Source: Bacteroides acidifaciens
GTDB lineage: Bacteria > Bacteroidota > Bacteroidia > Bacteroidales > Bacteroidaceae
Direction of reading: 5' to 3'
Assembly (NCBI RefSeq): GCF_903181435.1
Contig: NZ_CAEUHO010000001.1
Location: 1,426,001-1,490,000 of the forward strand
DNA length: 64,000 nt
Positions 18,324 to 26,038 of the stretch are shown here, in pieces. Below the pieces are notes generated by a model. It was not told where the DNA came from, did not search any database, and saw only the letters and a program-made list of their open reading frames with translations. Made by a program: the position numbers and the translations under genes. Each line of letters begins with the position of its first letter. Positions within the stretch are counted from its first letter, which is position 1.

Positions 18324-18599
18324 TCAGAACCCGAAATCGTCTATTTCAACCTTGTGCTCTTCGCTTTCTTTGAATGGTTTCGCTTCTTTTTGTACCGGAT
18401 TGCCTTCAATATAGATAGCGCGGAACGGACGGGCAGGACAAACATATTCCCAACCAATATTAGGCTTTACGACCACCTTCTGTCCCGGTTTGACGAATTG
18501 CTTCATACCACCCAGTTCGCTAATGGCACGACGAAACATGGCTTCCGGCTCTCTACCCATGACGGCTACCAAGTCAGGGTTGGCTCCGCTATTTCTATT
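18324..18599 (-). pseudogene. Chimeric remnant: DUF362 fragment joined to ferredoxin-type C-terminus
   Basis: The frame is open from a TAA at 18602-18600, with no normal start; TTG 18572 or ATG 18560 could act. The first part (NPDLVAVMGREPEAMFRRAI ... VVKPNIGW) matches the beginning of DUF362 proteins. At 'GW' it switches abruptly to EYVCPARPFRAIYIEGNPVQ and a charged tail ending IDDFGF, which looks like the end of a 4Fe-4S ferredoxin-type protein (...CEYVCP...). The signal sequence of DUF362, all of its iron-sulfur region and most of the second gene are missing. A deletion joining two neighbouring operon genes in frame is the simplest reading. Family names are from memory of these motifs. 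Confidence 0.65.
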
Positions 18600-18604
18600 T
18601 TAGT

Positions 18605-19114
18605 TTAGAGTTTTGCAATCGCTTTTAACAGGGCATAGCCACCAAACCACTGGATCAACATTCCCGGAATACCGATACGGAAATCTTGTACCGCTGCATG
18701 GAAGTTACCGAGAATCGCCCATTCAAAAGCAGTTCCTATGATCTGATAGGAGAGTACGACACCAAGAACGCCCAATAAAGAGACAGATTTCAGTGTTCGT
18801 GCGGCGAGAGCGGAAGCTCCGGCGAGCAAAGTGGATTTTATCAGTATAACCGGAAGTGCGGCTTCTGAAGGCATGGCAAACAACAGATGGTTAATAACAG
18901 GAGAAAGAATCGCAGTCAGTAGTCCTACGCGGAATCCATACTTATAGCCTGCAACCAATGTGAAAAAATAGATAGGCAGTAGGGTAGGACCACCGTAAGG
19001 TGTAAGATGACATAGTTGTGGAAGTACAATGTTGCCTGCAATAAACAGCAGAGCGAACAAGTAAGTTTTTACATTGCTGTAATTCAGCGAGTAGAGCTTG
19101 GCAGATGTTTCCAT
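18605..19114 (-). CDS. ECF transporter S component-like membrane protein
   Basis: 169 residues with five to six TM helices (NVKTYLFALLFIAGNIVLPQL, LLPIYFFTLVAGYKYGFRVGLLTAI and so on). The layout fits the ECF-type vitamin-uptake S component family (thiamine/hydroxymethylpyrimidine or similar). Substrate unknown. In related genomes such genes sit before DUF362 and ferredoxin genes; here that downstream part is the chimeric remnant at 18324-18599. It is preceded by the 22-nt palindrome array. Confidence 0.8.
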   Translation of the reverse strand: METSAKLYSLNYSNVKTYLFALLFIAGNIVLPQLCHLTPYGGPTLLPIYFFTLVAGYKYGFRVGLLTAILSPVINHLLFAMPSEAALPVILIKSTLLAGASALAARTLKSVSLLGVLGVVLSYQIIGTAFEWAILGNFHAAVQDFRIGIPGMLIQWFGGYALLKAIAKL

Positions 19115-19238
19115 TTTCGTTGATAACTTTTGTATTTAATAGAACGATAATATCTTAAAAATTAGACTTTCTTCTATTAAAAAGGTTTAATCTGGGAAAA
19201 GAACTATTTGCTTATTTTCTTAAAAATAGGACAGAAAA

Positions 19239-19345
19239 GTTTCAAACCCATTTGAAACTTTTTGTTTCTCGGCGTGAAACACTTTGTTTCCCAGTGTGAA
19301 ACGAATGGTTTCTCGGTGTGAAACAAAGTGTTTCAAGGCATGAAC
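19239..19345. repeat. 22-nt periodic array of GTTTC-N7-GAAAC palindromes
   Basis: Five palindromic units start at 19239, 19264, 19286, 19308 and 19330. The last four repeat at exactly 22 nt. Each has GTTTC, a variable centre (e.g. TCGGCGT, CCAGTGT, TCGGTGT) and GAAAC; the final copy ends GAAC and the first has a longer centre. It lies in the 278-bp gap between the 3' end of the PPK2 gene and the 5' end of the ECF S-component gene. Confidence 0.9.
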
Positions 19346-19392
19346 GTAGTTGCTCTACAAAGTTAGAATAAAAAAGGATAAGTACAAGTGAA

Positions 19393-20280
19393 TCAGAAGT
19401 TAATATCGGATACACTTTTCTTACATTCTTCCAGCTTCCTTAATCCTTCTTCGGATAGTTTGGGGTAATGCAAGTCCAGTTGTTTCATCCGGTCGCAGAT
19501 AATCCGCCCTACTGCGTAGCGCATGAACCATTTATTGTCGGCGGGGATTACGTACCACGGAGCCAGTTCGGTAGATGTTTCGGTCAGTACATCTGCATAG
19601 GCTTTCATATACTCATCCCAAAACTGGCGTTCCTTGACATCTGCGGAAGAGAATTTCCAGTTTTTGGCTTTGTCATCCAATCTTTCCATAAAGCGCTTTT
19701 TCTGTTCGGCTTTTGATACATTCAGGAAGAATTTCAGGACAACAGTTCCGTTTTCCGTCAGATAACGTTCGAAATCATTGATTTGCCGGTAACGGCGTTT
19801 CCAGAAGTCAGGGACAATGTCTTTGACGGTTTCTATACCCGGCAATTTGCCGGACAGTATAATTTCGGGATGCACTTTGGCGATAAGCACGTCTTCATAG
19901 TGAGAACGGTTGAAGATTCCGATTCGTCCTCTTTCCGGCAGGCAACGGTTGATACGCCAGAGATAATCGTGATCCAGTTCTTCGGCAGAAGGCTGTTTGA
20001 ACGAAAACACTTGGCATCCTTGCGGGTTGATGCCGGACATGACGTGTTTGATTGTTCCGTCTTTTCCGGCCGCGTCCATGGCCTGAAAGATAATAAGAAT
20101 TGAGTAGCGATCCTGTGCGTAGAGCATGCTTTGCAGTTCGGAAAGTTTCTCTATGTCCTGTGCCAATTGGTCTTTGGCATCCTGTTTGGATAGTTTGCCA
20201 GTGAATGACGGATCAAAATCGGAAACGGAATGTTGCTTTCCGGGTTTGGCAAGCAGGTCTTTTAAAATGTCCTTTTTCAT
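19393..20280 (-). CDS. ppk2: Polyphosphate kinase 2 family protein
   Basis: 295 residues. Polyphosphate:nucleotide phosphotransferase that uses polyP to phosphorylate nucleotides in the cytosol. Walker A is MDAAGKDGTIKHVMSGINPQG-like (about residues 67-86), the Walker B/lid region GRIGIFNRSHYEDVL follows, and RYRQINDFERYLTENG is typical. Class I versus III (ADP or AMP acceptor) cannot be settled by eye. Monocistronic; upstream lies the methyltransferase gene on the same strand 84 nt away. Confidence 0.94.
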   Translation of the reverse strand: MKKDILKDLLAKPGKQHSVSDFDPSFTGKLSKQDAKDQLAQDIEKLSELQSMLYAQDRYSILIIFQAMDAAGKDGTIKHVMSGINPQGCQVFSFKQPSAEELDHDYLWRINRCLPERGRIGIFNRSHYEDVLIAKVHPEIILSGKLPGIETVKDIVPDFWKRRYRQINDFERYLTENGTVVLKFFLNVSKAEQKKRFMERLDDKAKNWKFSSADVKERQFWDEYMKAYADVLTETSTELAPWYVIPADNKWFMRYAVGRIICDRMKQLDLHYPKLSEEGLRKLEECKKSVSDINF

Positions 20281-20364
20281 GGGATTGTAATTTGAATGTT
20301 TCTACTGAAAATAAAACAGCCGGGGCAGTCAATTAGTTTTTCGCGCAAAGGACATTTTTCGGAT

Positions 20365-20898
20365 TTATAGTGCCGTCCCTTTCTTTGGTACGAACAGGTT
20401 TGTCATATCCGCCTGTTCGAGAGTGAGCAACTCTATCTTTTTAGAAATACCGCCTGCATATCCTGTCAGGCTGCCGTTGCAACTTACAACCCGGTGGCAG
20501 GGTATGATAATGCTAACCGGATTGTGTCCCACCGCATTGCCTACCGCTTGCGTTGACATGGACGGCAGTCCGTTCCGGCGGGCTATTTCTTTGGCAATAT
20601 CCTTGTACGTAATGACTTTGCCGTAAGGGATTTCTTTTAATATTTTCCATACGGAGAGACGGAAAGGAGTGCCTTCCAAGTGTATGTCAGGCATGAAGCC
20701 GGGATTCTTTCCGCTGAAATAGCAATCGAGCCATTCTTTGGCTTGCTCAAATACAGGCAATGCTTTTTCTTCATGTTCAGGAGACAACGAAGCGGCAAAA
20801 TATTTCTGCCCGTCAAACCACAAACCTGTCAAGAAATTACCGTCACTTGCGATTGTTATTCCGCCGATAGGGGACTGATATTTGTAAATGTATTGCAT
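20365..20898 (-). CDS. ogt: Methylated-DNA--protein-cysteine methyltransferase
   Basis: 177-residue suicide repair protein that moves O6-alkyl groups from guanine to its own Cys. The active site reads IIPCHRVVSCNGSLTGYAGG, preceded by the DNA-binding helix GNAVGHNPVS and the wing IPYGKVITYKDIA. The ATG at 20898 (MQYIYKYQSPIGG) is chosen because homologues start there; a 15-residue upstream extension in frame is Cys/His-rich and unlike the family. Cytosolic/nucleoid. Confidence 0.94.
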   Translation of the reverse strand: MQYIYKYQSPIGGITIASDGNFLTGLWFDGQKYFAASLSPEHEEKALPVFEQAKEWLDCYFSGKNPGFMPDIHLEGTPFRLSVWKILKEIPYGKVITYKDIAKEIARRNGLPSMSTQAVGNAVGHNPVSIIIPCHRVVSCNGSLTGYAGGISKKIELLTLEQADMTNLFVPKKGTAL

Positions 20899-20985
20899 AA
20901 CGTTATATATAAGGTGGTGTCTTTTACAAAAGTAGCATTTCATTTTTAAATGAAAGGTAGTAAGGAAATAATTAAATCTTTTTTA

Positions 20986-21014
20986 TTTGTTTTTCTATCT
21001 TTTCGTTATCTTTG
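20986..21014 (+). promoter_or_regulatory. Promoter of the glutamine synthetase gene
   Basis: TTTG at 20986-20989, 17-nt spacer, TATCTTTG at 21007-21014. The start codon is 50 nt downstream. Confidence 0.65.
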
Positions 21015-21064
21015 GCGATTAACAAACCGTTTTTTAATCATACAACAACGAAAAACAACCGATC

Positions 21065-22567
21065 ATGAATCAAGAGTTATCAATGAATGCCAATAAATTG
21101 GTGGCATTTCTCAAGAAGCCGACTTCTGAATTTACCAAAGCCGACATCATTTCATTTATCCAACAAAACGACATCCGCATGGTTAATTTCATGTATCCCG
21201 CGGGAGACGGTCGTCTGAAAACTTTAAATTTTGTCATCAACAATCAAGCTTATCTGGAAGCTATCCTTACTTGTGGAGAACGGGTAGACGGTTCGAGCCT
21301 TTTCTCTTTCATCGAAGCGGGAAGTAGCGACCTATATGTTATTCCTCGGTTCCGCACGGCATTTGTCGATCCGTTTGCTGAAATACCTACGCTGTCTATC
21401 CTTTGTTCTTTCTTCAATAAGGACGGAGAACCGTTGGAAAGCTCGCCGGAATATACGCTTCATAAAGCCAGTAAAGCATTTACGGACGTGACGGGAATGG
21501 AATTTCAGGCAATGGGTGAGTTAGAATATTATGTGATAGCACCGGATACGGGTATGTTTGAGGCAACCGACCAGCGTGGTTATCATGAATCGGGGCCTTA
21601 TGCCAAATTCAATGAGTTCCGTACACAATGTATGTCTTATATCTCACAGACTGGCGGGCAAATTAAGTATGGACACTCTGAAGTGGGTAACTTTACTTTA
21701 GAAGGCTATATCTATGAGCAGAATGAGATTGAGTTTTTGCCGGTTCCTGTTGAACAGGCAGCCGACCAGTTGATGATTGCCAAATGGGTAATCCGTAACT
21801 TGGGATTCAAATATGGATATAATGTCACATTTGCTCCTAAGATAACAGCAGGTAAAGCGGGTTCCGGTTTACACGTCCATATGCGTATCATGCAGGACGG
21901 AAAGAATCAGATGTTGAAAGACGGCATTTTGTCGGAAACAGCCCGGAAGGCTATTGCCGGAATGATGGAGCTTGCACCTTCAATCACAGCCTTCGGAAAC
22001 ACGAATCCCACTTCATACTTCCGTCTTGTTCCGCATCAGGAAGCGCCGACGAATGTTTGTTGGGGTGACCGCAACCGTTCCGTATTAGTACGTGTACCTT
22101 TGGGATGGGCTGCAAAGAAGGATATGTGTACATTAGCGAACCCGTTAGAAACGGAAAGCCATTTTGATACCACTCAGAAGCAGACAGTGGAAATGCGCTC
22201 ACCGGACGGTTCGGCAGATTTGTATCAACTGCTTGCCGGACTGGCTGTTGCCTGTCGCCATGGTTTTGAAATAGAGAATGCTCTGGAACTGGCTGAAAAA
22301 ACGTATGTGAATGTGAATATTCACCAGAAAGAAAACGAAGATAAGTTGCAGACATTGGCTCAATTACCGGATAGCTGCGTTGCGTCTGCCGATTGTCTGG
22401 AACAACAACGGGCTATTTTCGAACAATACAATGTATTTAGTCCGGCAATGATTGACGGCATTATCCGTAAACTCCGTAGCTATGAAGATAAGACACTGCG
22501 TGCGGAATTGGACGGAAAACCGCAGGAGATGCTTGATTTGGTACATAAGTATTTCCACTGCGGATAA
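21065..22567 (+). CDS. glnA: Glutamine synthetase
   Basis: 500 residues, class I-like. Makes glutamine from glutamate, ammonia and ATP. Visible are the N-terminal beta-grasp region with FMYPAGDGRLKTLNF and DGSSLFSFIEAGSSDLYVIP, the metal/glutamate site ELEYYVI, the HVHMRI(M)QDG signature region after KAGSGLHVHM, and the R-rich NRSVLVRVPLGW. No adenylylation NLYDLP loop is obvious; PDGSADLYQLLAGL occupies the equivalent region. MNQELSMNANK offers a second ATG at residue 7. Own promoter and terminator, so monocistronic. Confidence 0.95.
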   Translation: MNQELSMNANKLVAFLKKPTSEFTKADIISFIQQNDIRMVNFMYPAGDGRLKTLNFVINNQAYLEAILTCGERVDGSSLFSFIEAGSSDLYVIPRFRTAFVDPFAEIPTLSILCSFFNKDGEPLESSPEYTLHKASKAFTDVTGMEFQAMGELEYYVIAPDTGMFEATDQRGYHESGPYAKFNEFRTQCMSYISQTGGQIKYGHSEVGNFTLEGYIYEQNEIEFLPVPVEQAADQLMIAKWVIRNLGFKYGYNVTFAPKITAGKAGSGLHVHMRIMQDGKNQMLKDGILSETARKAIAGMMELAPSITAFGNTNPTSYFRLVPHQEAPTNVCWGDRNRSVLVRVPLGWAAKKDMCTLANPLETESHFDTTQKQTVEMRSPDGSADLYQLLAGLAVACRHGFEIENALELAEKTYVNVNIHQKENEDKLQTLAQLPDSCVASADCLEQQRAIFEQYNVFSPAMIDGIIRKLRSYEDKTLRAELDGKPQEMLDLVHKYFHCG

Positions 22568-22590
22568 TGTAGTATAACTGATATATAAAT

Positions 22591-22630
22591 AAAAGCCTGT
22601 CTTCCCGAAGCAAGACAGGCTTTTATTTTC
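22591..22630 (+). terminator. Intrinsic terminator after glnA
   Basis: Stem AAAAGCCTGTCTT (22591-22603) with AAGACAGGCTTTT (22612-22624), followed by ATTTTC. Confidence 0.88.
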
Positions 22631-22821
22631 CACAATTACACTCCTCACTTTCCACACAATTCCACACTAATTCTACAATTTAATATATCTGTCTATTTTG
22701 TATTTGTTTGATTTATAGTGTTATATGCGTTTGTTTGATATCTGGCATCCGCTTTGCGATATGATAAGTGTAGAGATAATAAATAATGGTTTTTATAATT
22801 CACACTTAAAAAATTACGATT

Positions 22822-23139
22822 ATGAAAAAGGTATTAGTAGCAGTAGCATTGGTAATGGGATTGGGTAGTTCTGTAGCATTTGCACAGGAAGTGATTAAAA
22901 CTACATCTGTAGAAATGCAGGCTCAAGCTCCACAGGACGAGTTTACAAAGATTGACCCTAAAGATCTGCCGGAAGCAGTGACACAAGCTTTGGCAAAGAA
23001 TTACGAAGGTGCCAGTATCAAAGAGGCTTATGTAGCGGAGAGAGAGAATGGTAAGATTTACAAAGTAGTTCTTACTACGGAAGATGTTCAGGAACTGACA
23101 ATCCTGATGAATGAAAAGGGCGAAGAAGTGAAAGAATAA
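22822..23139 (+). CDS. Small secreted PepSY-like protein
   Basis: 105 residues. A signal peptide (VLVAVALVMGLGSSVAFAQ, cleavage near residue 22) precedes a short mature domain with LPEAVTQALAKNYEGASIKEAY and ENGKIYKVVLTTEDVQELTILMNEKGEEVK. This alpha-beta pattern is that of one PepSY-like unit as seen in many Bacteroides periplasmic proteins. Function unknown. Monocistronic, with a terminator downstream. Confidence 0.8.
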   Translation: MKKVLVAVALVMGLGSSVAFAQEVIKTTSVEMQAQAPQDEFTKIDPKDLPEAVTQALAKNYEGASIKEAYVAERENGKIYKVVLTTEDVQELTILMNEKGEEVKE

Positions 23140-23173
23140 AGCAATACTTCGAATGTAGTAATAACTCATTTAT

Positions 23174-23208
23174 AAAATTCCTGGTTCGTGATGAATCGGG
23201 AATTTTTT
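23174..23208 (+). terminator. Intrinsic terminator after the small PepSY-like gene
   Basis: Imperfect stem with outer arms AAAATTCC and GGAATTTT and an inner TTC/GAA, followed by T residues. Confidence 0.75.
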
Positions 23209-23599
23209 CAGGCATGCAGGATAGTCATCTACATATTCTCCGGCAAAAGAATAGTTTTGTCTACCGGATAATGTCCCAGTAAGCAATTGTCAATATCTCC
23301 CGAATTGGCTCTTTCGATACGAATGATGTTTTTATCAAGTCATATGAGAAGGGAAAATCTCCGGTAATAGAGGGAAATAGCGTTAAGTATTGGACTATTT
23401 TCATAAAAAAGATGTTTTACGAAAAGAAAAAGGAGAGAATATAGTGCAATATCTATAAATAATGCTTTCCTTTGCAACCAACAACAATAAAGAGGTTTAT
23501 TGCGATTTGATTATTTTACATGAATCTTCTCATTTATTTGAGCATATCCATCTCTAATTTAGATCTTCCCAAAACTTTCTTATTGAATTATTAATTTTT
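23209..23599. other. Intergenic stretch without a supported gene
   Basis: About 390 bp. No frame exceeds 40 codons with protein-like content, apart from a short minus-strand stretch near 23240-23350 (IERANSGDIDNCLLGHYPVD) interrupted by stops. It may be a gene relic or chance. The last part is AT-rich and leads into the RRM promoter. Confidence 0.5.
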
Positions 23600-23607
23600 T
23601 ATATTTG
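23600..23607 (+). promoter_or_regulatory. -7 box directly before the RRM gene
   Basis: TATATTTG then T, only 6 nt before the ATG at 23614. A TTG at 23583-23585 gives a short 14-nt spacing. If used, the transcript would be almost leaderless. Confidence 0.4.
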
Positions 23608-23613
23608 TATTTT

Positions 23614-23859
23614 ATGAATTTGTACATTGGAAATCTTAGCTATAATGTTAAGGAATCAGACTTGAGAAATGTAATGGAAGAGTATGGAACAGTTGCTTCA
23701 GTAAAGTTAATCACAGACCGTGAAACTAGAAGATCAAAAGGTTTTGCGTTTATCGAAATGCCGGATGATACAGAAGCTAACAATGCTATCAAACAATTGA
23801 ACGGTGCTGAATATGTAGGTCGTTCAATGGTAGTAAAAGAAGCATTGCCAAGAAACTAA
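23614..23859 (+). CDS. RRM-type RNA-binding protein
   Basis: 81 residues, a single RNA recognition motif. RNP2 is LYIGNL at residues 3-8 and RNP1 is KGFAFIEM near residues 44-51, with the flanking aromatic residues expected to stack on RNA. There is no auxiliary tail, only KEALPRN. Bacteroides has several such small RRM proteins (the Rbp group) that act as global RNA-binding regulators. ATG 23614 is preferred over an upstream TTG at 23605, which gives MYFMN. Confidence 0.93.
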   Translation: MNLYIGNLSYNVKESDLRNVMEEYGTVASVKLITDRETRRSKGFAFIEMPDDTEANNAIKQLNGAEYVGRSMVVKEALPRN

Positions 23860-23882
23860 GACTGGAATATATAGCCAATTAT

Positions 23883-23924
23883 AAAGAAGGGCGTGTCAGG
23901 TAAACTGGCACGCCCTTCTTCTTT
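23883..23924. terminator. Bidirectional terminator between RRM gene and fabD
   Basis: Stem AAAGAAGGGCGTG with CACGCCCTTCTTT around a 13-nt loop. T-rich on both strands, serving the two convergent genes. Confidence 0.87.
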
Positions 23925-24810
23925 ATGCAATGCCATGAGCACTGACAGTGCCGTCTATCTTCTTAATCAGACCTTGGAGTACTGCACCCGGTCCACATTC
24001 TGTGAAATCAGTAGCACCGTCGGCAACCATGTTTTTCACCGATTGAGTCCAACGTACGGACGCTGTCAACTGGGCAACCAGGTTCTTCTTGATTTCTGCA
24101 GGGTCGGTATGAGGAAGAGCATCTACATTCTGATATACCGGACATTTGGGAGTATGAATTTCTGTTGCCTTGATGGCAGCTTCCAATTCTACTTTAGCAG
24201 GATCCATCAACGGAGAGTGGAAAGCACCGCCCACTTTCAACGGAAGGGCACGTTTTGCTCCGGCAGCCTTCATCAGTTCGCAAGCCTTTTCGATACCCGG
24301 TATGGAACCTGAGATAACGATTTGTCCCGGACAGTTGTAGTTGGCAGGTACACAAACTTCACCTTCTGCATTTACAGAAGCACAGATTTCTTCTACTTTT
24401 TCGTCCGGCAATGCGATGATGGCAGCCATTGTGGAAGGAGTCGCTTCACAAGCTTTCTGCATAGCCATTGCACGTGCGTAAACAAGTTTCAATCCATCTT
24501 CAAAACTCAAGGCTCCGGCAGCTACCAAAGCGGAGAATTCGCCGAGTGAGTGTCCTGCTGTCATTTCCGGCTGGAAGTCGTCGCCCATGCAAAGGGCAGA
24601 GATAACGGAATGAAGGAATACGGCAGGTTGAGTCACTTTTGTCTGACGAAGGTCTTCGTCTGTGCCGTTGAACATGATATCTGTAATGCGATATCCAAGG
24701 ATATCATTTGCTTTTTCAAACAATTCTTTTGCTAAAGCTGAGTTTTCATACAGGTCTTTACCCATTCCCACGAATTGGGCGCCTTGACCGGGAAATACAA
24801 ATGCTTTCAT
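23923..24810 (-). CDS. fabD: Malonyl-CoA:ACP transacylase
   Basis: 295 residues. Loads malonate onto acyl carrier protein for fatty acid synthesis. Begins MKAFVFPGQGAQFVGMG with the classical FPGQGxQ motif; nucleophile Ser88 lies in AGHSLGEFSALVAAGAL; the substrate-anchoring Arg and the C-terminal GAFHSPLM catalytic His are visible. The ATG at 24810 is chosen; a 36-residue in-frame upstream extension has no family match and overlaps thiD. It has its own -7 box and lies 50 nt after thiD on the same strand. Confidence 0.95.
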   Translation of the reverse strand: MKAFVFPGQGAQFVGMGKDLYENSALAKELFEKANDILGYRITDIMFNGTDEDLRQTKVTQPAVFLHSVISALCMGDDFQPEMTAGHSLGEFSALVAAGALSFEDGLKLVYARAMAMQKACEATPSTMAAIIALPDEKVEEICASVNAEGEVCVPANYNCPGQIVISGSIPGIEKACELMKAAGAKRALPLKVGGAFHSPLMDPAKVELEAAIKATEIHTPKCPVYQNVDALPHTDPAEIKKNLVAQLTASVRWTQSVKNMVADGATDFTECGPGAVLQGLIKKIDGTVSAHGIA

Positions 24811-24845
24811 ATTTTTATTATTTAATTGATTTTTAATTGCGGGTG

Positions 24846-24880
24846 CAAAGTTACGTATTTTTATGATACGACCGCACAAA
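24846..24880 (-). promoter_or_regulatory. Promoter of fabD
   Basis: On the minus strand TTTG (24880-24877), 23-nt spacer, TAACTTTG (24853-24846), then C. It overlaps the end of thiD, so fabD can be read separately. Confidence 0.5.
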
Positions 24881-25697
24881 ATGTACACATTTGTGCAATG
24901 GGGGCGGGAAAATGCCATAACGGACCGTTGCCGTGACCGATATGCAAATCCTTTCCTGCAATGATAGCCTGAGTGATATAATTCTTGGCATGCTGGATGG
25001 ATTCGCGCATAGGGTAACCTTTTGCCAGACAGGTAGCAATGGCGGAGGAGAGGGTACAGCCCGTTCCGTGCAGATTATTGCTTTCTACCTTTTTCTCTTT
25101 ATATATATGGTATATGGAGTCGGCAGTATGTAGGAGGTCGAACATGTCGTCTCCTTCCAAGTGGCCGCCTTTTATTAAAATGCCGGTATGGAAATTATCC
25201 GTCAATATTTCGGCTGCTTCCTGCATTTGCCGGATATTATGGATACTTTTACCCGTGAGCACGGTGGCTTCGTCTATATTAGGCGTAATTAAGGTGGCAA
25301 GTGGCAGCAACTCTTTCTTTATCTCTTCGATGGTTTCGTCCGTCATTAGCTTTCGCCCGCTGGTGGATACCATTACCGGGTCGTACACGACATATTTCGG
25401 TCTGTACTTTTTCAGACAATCAGAAATGACATGGACAATCTGAATATCATGTACCATGCCTATCTTTATTGCGACAGGTTGGAGGTCTTCCATCACAGCC
25501 TCTATCTGCCCGCGGACAATTTCAGGAGACATAGCTTGCACGGCGCGTACTCCCAATGTGTTTTGTACGGTGACTGCGGTGATAGCCGATGCCGCATATC
25601 CGCCTAAAGCCGAGATTGTTTTTATATCTGCCTGAATGCCTGCACCACCCGAACAATCGGAACCGGCAATGGATAAAATGACTGGATGACGTTCCAT
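24861..25697 (-). CDS. thiD: Hydroxymethylpyrimidine/phosphomethylpyrimidine kinase
   Basis: 278 residues, ribokinase-like fold. Phosphorylates HMP and HMP-P in thiamine synthesis. Motifs are SIAGSDCSGGAGIQADIKT at the N-terminus, the YDPVMVSTSGRKLM segment and the anion hole/catalytic NLHGTGCTLSSAIATCLA. No TPP riboswitch was recognised in the leader and no other thi gene is nearby, so this is probably a salvage copy. Strong own promoter upstream. Confidence 0.95.
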   Translation of the reverse strand: MERHPVILSIAGSDCSGGAGIQADIKTISALGGYAASAITAVTVQNTLGVRAVQAMSPEIVRGQIEAVMEDLQPVAIKIGMVHDIQIVHVISDCLKKYRPKYVVYDPVMVSTSGRKLMTDETIEEIKKELLPLATLITPNIDEATVLTGKSIHNIRQMQEAAEILTDNFHTGILIKGGHLEGDDMFDLLHTADSIYHIYKEKKVESNNLHGTGCTLSSAIATCLAKGYPMRESIQHAKNYITQAIIAGKDLHIGHGNGPLWHFPAPIAQMCTFCAVVS

Positions 25698-25722
25698 TTT
25701 AGTTTTTTTAATATTTACTCTA

Positions 25723-25754
25723 CAAAGATAGAATAAAAAACGATAAGGTACAAA
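25723..25754 (-). promoter_or_regulatory. Promoter of thiD
   Basis: On the minus strand TTTG (25754-25751), 20-nt spacer, TATCTTTG (25730-25723). Good match to the Bacteroides consensus; leader about 20 nt. Confidence 0.65.
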
Positions 25755-25986
25755 ATGACATATCGTTTAAAGTACAATAAGTACCTTTGTTGCCGTTCAG
25801 TGGAATCTATATGAAAAGTACTGATAATAAAGCGCAAATCCAGTTTTTGTACTTTATACAATTACTAATCTCCGAAAGAACTAAAATACATATTGTAAAT
25901 CATAAGATAACACTAACTATTCATATTGTATGATGTATGATATGTATTACAATGAAAAACAATGTTTTATAGCATATTTGTTAATC
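25741..25986. promoter_or_regulatory. Divergent control region thiD/xylose regulator with GTAC cluster
   Basis: The tetramer GTAC occurs five times in 105 bp (25748, 25772, 25781, 25818, 25849). AAGGTAC at 25745-25751 and GTACCTT at 25781-25787 form an inverted pair. An extra plus-strand TACCTTTG (25782-25789) is also present. These could be operator sites for the NUDIX regulator. The remainder is AT-rich with nothing else recognised. Confidence 0.35.
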
Positions 25987-26017
25987 TTGTTTTGATGATA
26001 TTTCCCCTCTATATTTG
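25987..26017 (+). promoter_or_regulatory. Promoter of the xylose regulator gene
   Basis: TTG at 25987-25989, 20-nt spacer, TATATTTG at 26010-26017, then C. The start codon is 22 nt downstream. Confidence 0.6.
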
Positions 26018-26038
26018 CATCGTCTTAAAGAAAAAGAT

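Noticed and set aside
19239..19345. CRISPR-like repeats
   Set aside because: Units are 17-nt palindromes with 5-nt gaps, far too short for spacers, and no cas genes are present.
23240..23350. Possible gene relic reading IERANSGDIDNCLLGHYPVD on the minus strand
   Set aside because: Fewer than 40 codons between stops and no family recognised; could be chance.
25698..25740. TPP riboswitch before thiD
   Set aside because: The leader from the predicted start is only about 20 nt and lacks any THI-box sequence.
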